A stretch of DNA of 44,895 bases from CAKSFT01 sp045603125 (GTDB lineage: Bacteria; Bacillota; Clostridia; UBA1381): positions 1 through 44,895 of the forward strand of contig JAZULN010000105.1 of NCBI GenBank assembly GCA_045603125.1, in the 5' to 3' direction. Both the position numbers and the translations under genes were made by a program. Positions 1 to 9,122 of this stretch are shown here, one piece after another. Position 1 is the first letter of the stretch. Every line of letters starts with the position of its first letter. The notes beneath the pieces were generated by a model. It was given only the letters and a program-made list of their open reading frames with translations, ran no database searches and was not told where the DNA came from.

Positions 1-1
1 T

Positions 2-1897
2 ATGCCTCCGAATGGGCCGAAAAAGTTAAACTGGAAGACGGTAAAACGACTGCTTTCATACCTTAAGGACTTTAAATTTCACATGATACTTGTAATTTTA
101 TGTATTGCTCTTAGTTCCCTGGTAAATGTAGTATCATCACTGTTTTTGCAGACCTTGATTGACGACTATATCACGCCCCTATTATTAGAGGCAAGCCCTG
201 TATTTTCAGGACTTTTAAAGGCACTTTTTGTGATGGCGGGAATTTATATTGTGGGGATTTTATCCACATGGCTTTATAACCGCACCATGGCATTGGTGAG
301 TCAGGGGACACTAAAAAAGGTAAGAGATGATATGTTTTCACATATGCAGAAATTACCGATAAAATACTTTGACACCAACACCCATGGCGATGTAATGAGC
401 CATTACACCAATGATGCCGACACTCTGAGGCAGATGATTTCCCAGAGTATTCCTCAGGCATTTTCATCAATTATAACTATTGTTATGGTCTTCTCGGCAA
501 TGATATCAATTAGTGTCCCTCTTACACTTTTTGTATTCTTGTTTGTCATAATAATGATGAAGTTTGCCGGAAAGATTACAGGGAAGAGCGGAAAGTATTT
601 CCGCACTCAGCAAAAGACCCTCGGCGAGGTTAACGGATATATTGAGGAAATGATAAACGGACAGAGAGTTGTAAAGGTTTTCTGTTATGAAGAACGTGCC
701 AAGAATATATTTGACGAGAAGAATGAGCGGCTAAGAGATAGTGTAACAAAGGCTAACTCTTATGTGAATATACTGATGCCGTTTATGAATAATATGGGGC
801 ATGTGCTTTATGTTCTTCTTGCAATATTGGGCGGAATTATGGCAATCACAAATTGCCCGAACTTTAACCTTAGCGGAATGGGAGTGCTTACCCTTGGTGC
901 CATTGCCTCCTTCCTGCAACTGTCAAAGAGCTTCGTTATGCCTATATCTCATGTTTCCCAACAGATGAGTTCAATCGTTATGGCAATGGCGGGTGCTGAG
1001 AGAATATTTGAACTAATGGACGAAACTCCGGAGATTGATGATGGTTATGTGTCCCTTGTGAATGTTGAAGTAAAAGACGGAAGGCTTTTAGAAACCGAAA
1101 AAAAGACCGGTATATGGGCATGGAAACACCCTCACGGTGATGGCACAGTGACTTATACTGAGCTAAAGGGAAATGTTGTTTTTGATGATGTAGATTTTGG
1201 CTACACTGAAGATAAGACAGTGCTTCATAACATCTCCATGTATGCAAAAGAGGGACAGAAAATTGCATTTGTTGGAGCAACGGGTGCGGGTAAGACAACC
1301 ATTACAAATCTTATCAACAGATTCTATGACATTGCAGACGGAAAAATCCGATATGACGGGATAAATATAAATAAGATTAAAAAGGCGGATTTAAGACGGT
1401 CGCTTGGTATAGTTTTACAGGATGTAAACCTATTTACCGGCACTGTTATGGATAATATCCGATACGGAAAGCTGGATGCGACCGACGAAGAATGCATCGA
1501 GGCGGCAAAGCTTGCCAATGCCGATGGTTTTATTAGGATGCTGCCCGAGGGGTATAATACGGTGATATCGGGTGACGGCAGTGGCTTATCGCAGGGTCAA
1601 AGACAGCTCATTTCAATCGCCCGGGCAGCAGTTGCAGACCCTCCGGTTATGATTTTAGATGAGGCAACCTCGTCTATCGATACCCGAACTGAGCAAATTG
1701 TGCAAAAGGGTATGGATTCACTTATGAAGGGAAGAACTGTTTTTGTTATTGCCCACCGACTCTCCACCATTAAAAATTCAGACGTGATTATGGTTTTGGA
1801 AAATGGACGGATTATCGAGCGGGGAGATCATGAATCCCTACTTGCTGAAAAGGGAAAATATTATCAGTTATATACCGGTGCGTTTGAACTGGAATAA
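2..1897 (+). CDS. ABC exporter half-transporter (membrane + ATPase domains)
   Basis: Type I ABC exporter: an N-terminal six-helix membrane domain (about residues 20-330) fused to a nucleotide-binding domain. Visible motifs are Walker A GATGAGKTT near residue 425, signature LSQGQRQ near 528, Walker B VMILDEATSSID near 550 and the H-loop in VIAHRLST. The first ATG lies at base 2, so the true start may be upstream of the window; relatives often carry a longer Gly/Met-rich N-terminus. Half-transporters of this kind act as dimers in the cytoplasmic membrane, often as heterodimers with a gene just upstream. Substrate cannot be inferred. It ends at a bidirectional terminator shared with the convergent next gene. 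Confidence 0.93.
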   Translation: MPPNGPKKLNWKTVKRLLSYLKDFKFHMILVILCIALSSLVNVVSSLFLQTLIDDYITPLLLEASPVFSGLLKALFVMAGIYIVGILSTWLYNRTMALVSQGTLKKVRDDMFSHMQKLPIKYFDTNTHGDVMSHYTNDADTLRQMISQSIPQAFSSIITIVMVFSAMISISVPLTLFVFLFVIIMMKFAGKITGKSGKYFRTQQKTLGEVNGYIEEMINGQRVVKVFCYEERAKNIFDEKNERLRDSVTKANSYVNILMPFMNNMGHVLYVLLAILGGIMAITNCPNFNLSGMGVLTLGAIASFLQLSKSFVMPISHVSQQMSSIVMAMAGAERIFELMDETPEIDDGYVSLVNVEVKDGRLLETEKKTGIWAWKHPHGDGTVTYTELKGNVVFDDVDFGYTEDKTVLHNISMYAKEGQKIAFVGATGAGKTTITNLINRFYDIADGKIRYDGININKIKKADLRRSLGIVLQDVNLFTGTVMDNIRYGKLDATDEECIEAAKLANADGFIRMLPEGYNTVISGDGSGLSQGQRQLISIARAAVADPPVMILDEATSSIDTRTEQIVQKGMDSLMKGRTVFVIAHRLSTIKNSDVIMVLENGRIIERGDHESLLAEKGKYYQLYTGAFELE

Positions 1898-1900
1898 AAA

Positions 1901-1926
1901 AATCAGGCAAAAGCCTGATTTTTTTA
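1901..1926. terminator. Bidirectional intrinsic terminator
   Basis: Perfect 8-bp stem AATCAGGC/GCCTGATT with an AAAA loop, flanked by A-run and T-run, so it can work on both strands. It sits between the stop codons of the convergent ABC exporter and SH3-protein genes. Confidence 0.88.
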
Positions 1927-2865
1927 TTCCTTTATTTCCTGCAAATGACTCTTTTTAACCCAGCCGGTTTTACCCGACTCATTGTTTTCAACAAGATACA
2001 TCTCAAACTCCTCGCCATCGGTGGTTTCGGAGGTGGACTTGGATTTATAGGTGAAGGTGATTTCGTTATCGGTAACGGTTTCCTTAATATCAGAATTTAA
2101 GTCGGCATCTTCATAGAGTGAGATTTCGTCTCGGCCCGATGCCATTACATACACCTTTTCCTTGGTTTCTTCATAGTCTTCCAACATATCGCTTCTTATC
2201 CAGCCCTCTTTTTTAAGGTCGGGGATTTCCACAAAAAACCATGTATAGGTAGTCTGGTCGTCTTCATCAAAGAGATTTTCGGCTTTGCCGTAGTAGTTGA
2301 CCTTCATTGATGAATCGGAAAGTTTACATACAACCTCGCCTTCATAACCATAGTTATCGCGTACATTTACATAGGTTTTTTCTGGGTTTTTCATAAATGT
2401 GGCTATTAGCTTATCCGATTCCGGTTCCTGAGTTTCAGTTGGGGTATCTACGGTGGCATCGGGGGATTCACCTGATAGGTCTTCCCACACAGCTTCTAAC
2501 AATACGTCACTTTTTGGCATTTTAAAAACCGAGCCGTTTTCTAAAATCCCGCCGGTTGCCTCAATTACTCCGTGAACATCCCTCCAGCCCACAAATTCGT
2601 AGCCTTTTCGACTGATACCGCCTGAGCGAACAACTACCTCATCTCCGGCATCAAACTGACGGACTTCAGGGAGTGTGCCGATAATTCCACCCTGATTTGA
2701 TGTATATGTAACGGTGTGGGAGGAAATACCCAGTGCCCTCCAGGCATAAAATAGTACTAAAATAATTGCAACTGATAAAAGAGTTATTAAAACTGTGAGG
2801 AAGGTCTGGTATGCATCTGAGCTTTTTTTCTTTTGTGGACGCCTTCCGGAACTATTCTTTTTCAT
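1924..2865 (-). CDS. Membrane-anchored InlB-repeat/SH3 domain protein
   Basis: A 313-residue protein: basic N-terminus, one membrane helix (about residues 20-45), then an InlB_B (Listeria-Bacteroides) repeat with the typical GYEFVGW...MPKSDVLLEAVW pattern, an acidic Thr/Glu linker, and two SH3-like modules (ending EGWIRSDM and TGWVKKSHL). Likely a single-pass protein with its domains outside the cell, perhaps at the cell wall; function unknown. The start at 2865 is chosen because it has AGAAAGG upstream and because the consensus promoter at 2907-2935 would start RNA near 2900, inside a longer reading frame beginning at 2907. Confidence 0.8.
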   Translation of the reverse strand: MKKNSSGRRPQKKKSSDAYQTFLTVLITLLSVAIILVLFYAWRALGISSHTVTYTSNQGGIIGTLPEVRQFDAGDEVVVRSGGISRKGYEFVGWRDVHGVIEATGGILENGSVFKMPKSDVLLEAVWEDLSGESPDATVDTPTETQEPESDKLIATFMKNPEKTYVNVRDNYGYEGEVVCKLSDSSMKVNYYGKAENLFDEDDQTTYTWFFVEIPDLKKEGWIRSDMLEDYEETKEKVYVMASGRDEISLYEDADLNSDIKETVTDNEITFTYKSKSTSETTDGEEFEMYLVENNESGKTGWVKKSHLQEIKE

Positions 2866-2906
2866 AAGCTTTAAAACCTTTCTTAAAATTTCTAAATTCC
2901 AAGACA

Positions 2907-2935
2907 ATTATACAATATTCTAAAAAAAATGTCAA
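2907..2935 (-). promoter_or_regulatory. Sigma-A promoter of SH3 protein
   Basis: On the minus strand TTGACA (2930-2935), 17-nt spacer, TATAAT (2907-2912): consensus hexamers at optimal spacing. It would start RNA near 2900. Confidence 0.85.
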
Positions 2936-3016
2936 ATAAAAAAGGTACAGGCTGAAAAATATAAATCAAAGACTTTTGAAATAGAATAAATCAAAGCGGA
3001 AATTGGAGGTGATTTG

Positions 3017-3823
3017 ATGTTTAAGGTAGTATCGGGGGTGTATGTTCATTTTCTTACGCTCTGTCTTTTTGCGGTATGCTTTATCACAGGAAAACTCGAG
3101 ACCTTATTTATTACCTATATTATAATGTTTCTCCATGAGCTTGCACATCTTTTGGCGGCAGTTACGATAGGATTAAAGCCCGCCAGGATTGTGTTTTACC
3201 CTTTTGGCGTTAACTTAAAGCTAAAAAATAAACTAGTATATTCCTTGTCTGATGAGTTAATTTTATACCTTTCGGGCCCGCTTCTCAATCTGGTGCTTGC
3301 AATAGGCGTTAAGATATTCTTTGCGGATAGGTTTTGGTTTTGGGATTTTTACATTAAAAACATAGCTTTGGCGGTTTTAAATCTTTTGCCCATTTTACCC
3401 TTAGATGGCGGAGTGATTACTAAAAAGATACTTGCAAATTTTTTTGGCTATACTAAAAGTCTTATGATTATGCGGATTTTTTCGGGTGTGATGTTGGCCG
3501 GAGGGATTTATTTTATAAGCCGAAACAAATTTATTGTGCCGAACTTCTCTTTTTACTTTTTCCTGATATTTTTATTGGGAAATCTCTTTACCGGGAAAGA
3601 GAAATATAATGTGGATATATTACGTGAGCTTGCCTTTTACGACAGAAAAATATCAAAGCATAAGACACGGGTTTTAGTGGCAAGAAAGGGGGAGAATCTA
3701 AGAGAGTTATTAAAAGAATTTACAAATAATTGCTATAACATTCTTGTTTTCATTGGTGAAAATGGAGAAATAGAAGAAATTATGTCGGAAGAAAAGGTAA
3801 TTGGAAGATTGTTGGCGAATTAA
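3017..3823 (+). CDS. M50 site-2 protease family membrane metalloprotease (SpoIVFB-like)
   Basis: Polytopic membrane protease of 268 residues. HELAH zinc motif at residues 40-44 in a hydrophobic helix and the partner motif NLLPILPLDGG near 130, the M50 signature for intramembrane cleavage. The C-terminal about 70 residues (VLVARKGENLRELLKEF...) look like a small cytoplasmic regulatory, CBS-like domain, as in SpoIVFB. ATG 3017 is preferred to TTG 3014 because GGAGGTG lies 5 nt upstream of it. In spore formers this family activates pro-sigma-K, but no spoIVFA neighbour is present, so the substrate is open. Confidence 0.85.
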   Translation: MFKVVSGVYVHFLTLCLFAVCFITGKLETLFITYIIMFLHELAHLLAAVTIGLKPARIVFYPFGVNLKLKNKLVYSLSDELILYLSGPLLNLVLAIGVKIFFADRFWFWDFYIKNIALAVLNLLPILPLDGGVITKKILANFFGYTKSLMIMRIFSGVMLAGGIYFISRNKFIVPNFSFYFFLIFLLGNLFTGKEKYNVDILRELAFYDRKISKHKTRVLVARKGENLRELLKEFTNNCYNILVFIGENGEIEEIMSEEKVIGRLLAN

Positions 3824-3854
3824 TGTTTTATAAAGGAATTTTGGAGGTATATAT

Positions 3855-4430
3855 ATGTATATAGTTGCATTAAACGGAAGCCCTGATGAAAATGGTAACA
3901 CGGCGTATTTATTAAACACAATTTTAGAAAAGCTAGGGAAAAAGGGTGTGGACGGCGAGATAATAAGCGTTGATAAGGCGGTGTCCGATGCAAGATGGCC
4001 ATTTTGCATAAACTGTTCAACACCCTGCTCTCGTGCATGCTTTAAAGATACACTCTTAGACGAGGCCTATAAAAAAGTTGATAAGGCGGACTATGTGATT
4101 TTTGGCTCGCCTGTTTATTTCGGGTCAATGACAGGACAGCTAAAAGTATTTTTTGATAAGGCAAGACTGGTTCGCGGCGAAAAAAGATGGCTTGGAAAAC
4201 CTATGACTGCGGTGACGGTTGGAGCGTCAAAATATGGCGGGCAGGAGCGAACCATAAACGCAATTCAGTCGTCAGCGATGGTGCTTGGTATGACTGTAAT
4301 CGGAAACGGCAGTGAGCTTTCAATGGGACATTTTGGCATATCGGCAGAACGTCCGGCAAAAGATGATAAGTTTGCGGCAAATGCCATAGATGCCTTGGTG
4401 GAACGAATTTTTTGTGAGCTAAACAGATAA
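3855..4430 (+). CDS. Flavodoxin-fold NAD(P)H-dependent FMN reductase
   Basis: 191 residues with the flavodoxin fold: N-terminal LNGSPDENGNT phosphate-binding loop, FGSPVYFGSMTGQLKVFFDKA, and a short cysteine cluster (CINCSTPCSRAC) after beta-strand 2 often seen in iron-sulfur flavoproteins and NADPH-dependent FMN reductases. It likely binds FMN and carries out two-electron redox chemistry in the cytosol; the substrate is unknown. RBS TTGGAGG lies 9 nt before the ATG. It follows the protease by 31 bp and could share its transcript. Confidence 0.82.
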   Translation: MYIVALNGSPDENGNTAYLLNTILEKLGKKGVDGEIISVDKAVSDARWPFCINCSTPCSRACFKDTLLDEAYKKVDKADYVIFGSPVYFGSMTGQLKVFFDKARLVRGEKRWLGKPMTAVTVGASKYGGQERTINAIQSSAMVLGMTVIGNGSELSMGHFGISAERPAKDDKFAANAIDALVERIFCELNR

Positions 4431-4558
4431 ATTTTAAAAAAATGTATAAATTTGGAAAAGTCGGAAAAATTACATATTGTAAAAATTAAAGGGTTTTTTG
4501 AAAATTTGGCGAATTAAATAGGTAGACCCAAATAAAGAGATTAAAGGAGGTGGGATTT

Positions 4559-6325
4559 TTGCCACGCTATTCAGATGATTTAATAAACGAAGTTTTTGCG
4601 GAAAACGATATTGTAGACTATGTGTCGCAATATGTAAAATTAAAGCGGTCGGGTAAGGACTATAGCGGACTTTGTCCTTTCCACGGTGAAAAAACACCCT
4701 CCTTTCATGTGAGTCAGGATAAGCAACTGTTCCATTGTTTCGGCTGTGGTGCAAGCGGAAATCTTGTGCAGTTCGTTATGCGAATGGAGGGTCTGGATTT
4801 TGTTGAGGCTTTGAAGGTTTTAGCCGATCGGGCGGGGATAATCCTTCCTGAGGATAACGGTATCACTGATAACTTAATCCACGAGAAAAAGCAGAGAATT
4901 TACGGGATGAATAAATTTTCGGCAAGGTTTTTTTATAATAATATGGTAAAAAACGAAAAAGGACGGGTTGCCCTCCAGTACTTTAATGACCGAAAAATCA
5001 CCCCGAAAACCCTGACCGCCTACGGCTTGGGTTATGCCCTTGATGAGAAGACAAGCCTTTTAGATGCCCTAAAACGTGAGGGCTACAAGGAAGAGGAAAT
5101 TTTAGAGGCAGGGCTGATTGTTGAGCGAGACGGCGGATATATAGATAAGTTCCGAAACCGTGTAATGTTTCCGATAATAGATTTAAGAGGAAATGTCATC
5201 GGTTTTGGCGGAAGAATTATGGGGGATGCAAAAGTAATAAATGGATTTAAAATCCCCAAATATCTAAACTCTCCCGAAACGCTGGTATTTAATAAAGGTA
5301 AGAACCTCTTTTCTCTTAACCTTGCGAAAAAAGAGGAAGAAGGTCGGATTATACTTTGCGAGGGGTATATGGATGTCATCTCGGTTTATCAGGCGGGGGT
5401 AAGAAATATTTGTGCCACCCTTGGTACGGCGATAACACCGGAACAGGCAAAGTTGCTTTTAAGATACTGCTCGGAAATTCTTCTTTGCTATGACAGTGAC
5501 GAGGCGGGGGAAAAGGCAACAATCCGTGCAATTGAAGTAATAAATGGCGTTGGCGGAAAGGCAAGGATTATCAGGTTAAAAGGTTCAAAGGACCCTGATG
5601 AATACATAAAGAAAAACGGTATTGCGATGTTCCGCCAGGCAGTCAAAGATGCGGTGCCGTCGACCGAGTACCGTATATCGGGGGTAAAATCGCAGTATAA
5701 TATAGATACCGCCGAGGGAAAGATTGAATTTGTCACAAAAGCTGCAGATACACTACTTAGCATTCAAAACGATGTTGAGGTAGACGCATATATAAAGAAA
5801 ATGTCGGAGGAGACCGGCATCAGCAAAGAAGCAATCTATAGTGAATATAAGAAAAAGAAGAGCCAGAAAAAGCAATATGAAAAAGAACCCCAGATGCGGC
5901 GGCCGATAAATGTTTCGGTGGAGCCGGACAAGCAGGGTGAGGTGATATTCCCCACCAAAACCGAGGCTTTGCTTTTAAATCTTATGATTAAGAGTAAAAA
6001 GCATATTGAGAATGTGAAAAACAGGGTTTCGGTGGAGGATTTTTCGGCAAAAGTTTCAAAGCGGCTTTTTGAGATAATTTTAGATATAAACAGTCAAGGG
6101 AAAATCCCCGACCCGTCGCTTATCTTAACAGAATTTGACGGGGCTGAAGCTCAGGCCGTGGGTACGGTTTTTTATAATAACGAGGTTTATTCGGATGAAG
6201 AGAAGGCTATAGATGACCTTATTTTAGATATGAAAAAGACAAAAATAAACGAAGAGTTAGCAAGAACAACCGACCCGGTGCGATTAAAAGAACTCATAGA
6301 AAATTTAAGAAATCTTGGGAGATAA
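4559..6325 (+). CDS. dnaG: DNA primase DnaG
   Basis: 588-residue primase that makes RNA primers at the replication fork. N-terminal zinc-binding domain (Cys39, His42, Cys60, Cys63 in CPFH...CFGC), catalytic core with the Toprim motif ILCEGYMDV and the DSD of LLCYDSDEAG, and a C-terminal helicase-binding region. The start is taken as TTG 4559, which has AAAGGAGG at 8-nt spacing; GTG 4550 overlaps that RBS. It directly precedes rpoD, the classical Bacillota order. Identity is secure; the start is inferred. Confidence 0.97.
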   Translation: MPRYSDDLINEVFAENDIVDYVSQYVKLKRSGKDYSGLCPFHGEKTPSFHVSQDKQLFHCFGCGASGNLVQFVMRMEGLDFVEALKVLADRAGIILPEDNGITDNLIHEKKQRIYGMNKFSARFFYNNMVKNEKGRVALQYFNDRKITPKTLTAYGLGYALDEKTSLLDALKREGYKEEEILEAGLIVERDGGYIDKFRNRVMFPIIDLRGNVIGFGGRIMGDAKVINGFKIPKYLNSPETLVFNKGKNLFSLNLAKKEEEGRIILCEGYMDVISVYQAGVRNICATLGTAITPEQAKLLLRYCSEILLCYDSDEAGEKATIRAIEVINGVGGKARIIRLKGSKDPDEYIKKNGIAMFRQAVKDAVPSTEYRISGVKSQYNIDTAEGKIEFVTKAADTLLSIQNDVEVDAYIKKMSEETGISKEAIYSEYKKKKSQKKQYEKEPQMRRPINVSVEPDKQGEVIFPTKTEALLLNLMIKSKKHIENVKNRVSVEDFSAKVSKRLFEIILDINSQGKIPDPSLILTEFDGAEAQAVGTVFYNNEVYSDEEKAIDDLILDMKKTKINEELARTTDPVRLKELIENLRNLGR

Positions 6326-6354
6326 AGGTTTTTGCTTTGGAAAGGAAGGTTATA

Positions 6355-7437
6355 ATGATGGTGGATTTAGAAAATAAGAAAAATATAATTAAGGGGTTAA
6401 TCGAACAAGGTAAAAAACATGGTATGCTTCAGCATAAAGATATTGCCCTGGCTTTGGAAGAAATCGAAATGGCTCCGGAAGAAGTGGAAACAATCTATGA
6501 GGTCTTTGAAAAAGAGGGCATTGAAGTTGTAAACGACCTTGATAAGGAGCTTGAGGAAATCGAAGTAAGTAAGGAAGAACTGGAAGACTTATCAATCCCC
6601 GACGGTATCAGCATCGACGACCACGTTAAGATGTATTTAAAGGAGATTGGTAAGGTAAATCTTTTAGAGCCGGCAGAGGAAACCGAGCTTGCAAGACTAA
6701 TGGCTGAGGGCGATGAGAATGCCAAAAAACGCCTTGCCGAGGCAAACCTAAGACTAGTTGTCAGCATTGCAAAAAGATATGTTGGAAGAGGTATGCTATT
6801 TTTGGACCTTATTCAGGAAGGTAACCTTGGTCTTATAAAAGCGGTGGACAAGTTCGACTATTCAAAGGGATATAAGTTCTCAACCTATGCAACATGGTGG
6901 ATTCGCCAAGCCATCACCCGTGCTATTGCCGATCAGGCAAGAACTATAAGAATCCCTGTTCATATGGTAGAAACTATCAACAGATTGGTTAGAGTTTCAA
7001 GACAGCTTGTGCAGGAATTAGGACGTGAGCCTACCCCTGAGGAGCTTGCAAAAGAGCTAAATATGTCGGTTGAAAAGGTAAGAGAAATATCCAAAATCTC
7101 ACAGGAGCCGGTGTCTTTAGAGACTCCTATCGGTGAGGAAGAAGATAGTCATCTGGGTGATTTTATCCCCGACGACGACGCACCGGCACCGGCTGATGCG
7201 GCAAGTTTTGTGTTATTAAAGGAGCAGTTAGTGGACGTATTAAAGACTTTGACTCCAAGAGAAGAAAAGGTTTTAAGACTCCGTTTTGGTTTGGACGACG
7301 GAAGACAACGCACCCTAGAGGAAGTTGGTAAGGAATTTAACGTAACAAGAGAAAGAATCCGACAAATCGAGGCAAAGGCTTTAAGAAAGCTTCGGCACCC
7401 GAGTAGGAGTAAGAAACTCAAAGACTATTTAGATTGA
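6355..7437 (+). CDS. rpoD: Principal RNA polymerase sigma factor (SigA/RpoD)
   Basis: 360 residues. Acidic N-terminal region, region 1.2 (DHVKMYLKEIGKV), region 2 with RLVVSIAKRY, GLIKAVDKFDY and FSTYATWWIRQAI (core binding and -10 recognition), region 3, and region 4 with TLEEVGKEFNVTRERIRQIE (-35 recognition helix). It directs housekeeping transcription, matching the many TTGACA-N17-TATAAT promoters in this window. ATG 6355 is preferred to TTG 6337 because AAGGAAGG lies just before it. Adjacent to dnaG (29 bp gap) and probably co-transcribed. Confidence 0.97.
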   Translation: MMVDLENKKNIIKGLIEQGKKHGMLQHKDIALALEEIEMAPEEVETIYEVFEKEGIEVVNDLDKELEEIEVSKEELEDLSIPDGISIDDHVKMYLKEIGKVNLLEPAEETELARLMAEGDENAKKRLAEANLRLVVSIAKRYVGRGMLFLDLIQEGNLGLIKAVDKFDYSKGYKFSTYATWWIRQAITRAIADQARTIRIPVHMVETINRLVRVSRQLVQELGREPTPEELAKELNMSVEKVREISKISQEPVSLETPIGEEEDSHLGDFIPDDDAPAPADAASFVLLKEQLVDVLKTLTPREEKVLRLRFGLDDGRQRTLEEVGKEFNVTRERIRQIEAKALRKLRHPSRSKKLKDYLD

Positions 7438-7451
7438 TTCGGAGAAAAATT

Positions 7452-8423
7452 ATGGAATGGTTAAAGGTTATAATCTACACAACATCGGAAGGCATTGAGC
7501 CATTAACGGGCGTACTCTATCAGGTGGGTGTTACCGGTGTGGAGATTGAAGATGAGGCAGATTTTTACGATTTTTTAGAGAATAACAAGCAATATTGGGA
7601 CTATGTTGACGAGGATTTAAAGAAAGAAAAGCACAAGGAAACCTCGGTCAATGTCTATGTAAGCGATAATGCGGCAGGTCATGAAACTTTGCTCGAGATA
7701 AAAAGAGCAGTCGAGCTTTTAAAAGGAAGAGATGAGGAAAAACTTTTCGGAAGGCTTGAGGTCGAGCTTGATAATATCTCGGAGGAGGATTGGGCGAATA
7801 ACTGGAAAAGGTTTTTCCATCCTATTGAGGTGGGTAAAAAGGTGTTAATAAAGCCTGAATGGGAGGAGCTAAAAGAAGAAACCGACAGGATTGTATTTAA
7901 TGTAAATCCTGGTATGAGCTTTGGTTCAGGGACTCACCATACTACCCAGCTTTGTATCGAGGCGTTGGAGGAATACATAGAGAAAGACACCCTGCTTCTT
8001 GATTTGGGATACGGAAACGATATCCTTTCCATTATTGGAATGATGCTGGGGGCAAATGACGCAACAGCGGTTGACATCGACCCTAATGCGGTGGATATTG
8101 CCTATGAAAATGCCGAGCGAAATGGGGTCGCAAAAGACAACTATCATGTCTTTGCCGGAGATGTCACATCCGACACCGCACTTATGGAAAAATTGGGTGA
8201 AAAGAAGTATGATGTGGTGGTTGCAAATATTGTAGCGGACGTTATAATTGCGGTGTCGCCGGCGGCAGCAAAGCTGGTGGCCGATGACGGTGTTTATATT
8301 ACATCAGGGATTATTGAAGACAGGATTGATGATGTAAAATCTGCACTCGAGGGTTGCGGGTTTTTAATAAAAGCCATCAACCGCCGTGCCGACTGGGCAT
8401 CAATTATTTGTAAAAAGAAATAA
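7452..8423 (+). CDS. prmA: Ribosomal protein L11 methyltransferase PrmA
   Basis: 323 residues with the PrmA layout: N-terminal L11-recognition domain and a C-terminal class I methyltransferase (GMSFGSGTHHTTQLC, then ATAVDIDPNAVDIAYENAERN, then VVANIVADVI). It methylates ribosomal protein L11 with S-adenosylmethionine. Oddity: motif I reads LDLGYGNDILSI where the family has the form LD-G-G-G-ILSI; the third glycine is replaced by Asp, which could weaken SAM binding. ATG 7452 is chosen for the GGAG 7 nt upstream; the earlier in-frame TTG overlaps rpoD. Confidence 0.9.
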   Translation: MEWLKVIIYTTSEGIEPLTGVLYQVGVTGVEIEDEADFYDFLENNKQYWDYVDEDLKKEKHKETSVNVYVSDNAAGHETLLEIKRAVELLKGRDEEKLFGRLEVELDNISEEDWANNWKRFFHPIEVGKKVLIKPEWEELKEETDRIVFNVNPGMSFGSGTHHTTQLCIEALEEYIEKDTLLLDLGYGNDILSIIGMMLGANDATAVDIDPNAVDIAYENAERNGVAKDNYHVFAGDVTSDTALMEKLGEKKYDVVVANIVADVIIAVSPAAAKLVADDGVYITSGIIEDRIDDVKSALEGCGFLIKAINRRADWASIICKKK

Positions 8424-8509
8424 AATATGTATAAAGTGAAACGTTCGGGGGTATGATATATTTGACCTCACAAAATACATTTACCCCCTAAAAAAGGGAA
8501 AGTTCCCTA

Positions 8510-8546
8510 AAAAATTGCAGGTAGAAAAATTCTACCTGCAATTTTT
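8510..8546 (+). terminator. Intrinsic terminator after prmA
   Basis: Long hairpin with arms TTGCAGGTAGAA and TTCTACCTGCAA, bordered by A-run and TTTTT. It ends the dnaG-rpoD-prmA unit upstream of ssrA. Two weaker hairpins precede it: GGGGGTA/TACCCCC (8447-8453 with 8482-8488) and GGGAA/TTCCC near 8496-8507. Confidence 0.85.
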
Positions 8547-8569
8547 CAAAAAATGGAAAAATTTAGTTG

Positions 8570-8598
8570 TTGATTTCGGGGATATTTTATGATAAAAT
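8570..8598 (+). promoter_or_regulatory. Promoter of ssrA
   Basis: TTGATT (8570-8575), 17-nt spacer, TAAAAT (8593-8598), about 50 nt before the mature tmRNA 5' end, consistent with a short precursor leader. Confidence 0.75.
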
Positions 8599-8650
8599 AG
8601 ATTTGTGTCAGAGGGGATTTTAAACCTTTTGACAGCATACAATTTAATAT

Positions 8651-8999
8651 GGGGATGTAACGGCTTCGACGGGGATGTTGAAGCTTCGGAAGCGGGTAGT
8701 GCCGAGTGTCACTTAAAACGGCTCAATTTTTAAAAATAAACGCTAACAACGAATTAGCTTACGCTGCCTAATTAGGTAGCCGTCTTATAAAAGAGGACCA
8801 CGGCTTTTTTTAAGGCGAATACCCAGTGGTGAACGTGAATATTCCCTCGTCTCGGGGAGTATCATGACTTTCGAGACTACCGTAGTATATACCCTGGCTA
8901 TAGGGAGTATACGAGGGGAATCTAAAATATAGCCTACACCCGTAGATGCCGGGGTGAATATGTTTTCGGACACGAGTTCAACTCTCGTCATCTCCACCA
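8651..8999 (+). ncRNA. ssrA: Transfer-messenger RNA (tmRNA)
   Basis: About 349 nt. The 5' end GGGGATG pairs with 3' CATCTCC before an encoded CCA (8997-8999), forming the tRNA-like acceptor stem; GACGGGGATG near the 5' end and GTTCAACTC (T-arm) near the 3' end are typical. The tag reading frame begins at GCT 8742 and ends at TAA 8769-8771, encoding ANNELAYAA (AANNELAYAA with the alanine from charged tmRNA). It rescues stalled ribosomes and marks their products for proteolysis. The phage integrase lies 120 bp downstream pointing at it, so the last part of ssrA is probably supplied by the prophage. Confidence 0.96.
8970..8999. other. Inferred attL core region at ssrA 3' end
   Basis: The 3' end of tmRNA genes is a known target for tyrosine-integrase elements, and here the integrase gene starts the prophage directly after it. 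The core should lie inside the T-arm/acceptor segment, but its exact limits cannot be set because attR is beyond the right edge. Inferred from position only. Confidence 0.6.
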
Positions 9000-9005
9000 A
9001 ACCGA

Positions 9006-9057
9006 ATACTGCATAAGCACTTAAAATTCGAGTGTCTATGCAGTATTTTTCTATTTT
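9006..9057 (+). terminator. Terminator after ssrA, on prophage side
   Basis: Inverted repeat ATACTGCATA (9006-9015) with TATGCAGTAT (9037-9046), partial pairing inside, followed by a T-rich tract. Because it lies beyond the inferred att core, the integrated phage would be supplying a replacement tmRNA terminator. Confidence 0.7.
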
Positions 9058-9100
9058 TAGTTTCCAAAATATTCCGTTATATTCCAGTATAATCCATTAA

Positions 9101-9122
9101 AAAAGTTGTCAAAAAGTTGTCA
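9101..9122. repeat. 11-bp tandem direct repeat next to integrase
   Basis: AAAAGTTGTCA occurs twice head-to-tail (9101-9111 and 9112-9122), running into the integrase stop codon. Short direct repeats between att core and int are typical arm-type binding sites for the integrase N-terminal domain; that role is inferred. Confidence 0.6.

Noticed and set aside
8785..9000. 71-residue minus-strand ORF inside ssrA
   Set aside because: It is antisense to a clear tmRNA and only reflects that gene's sequence.
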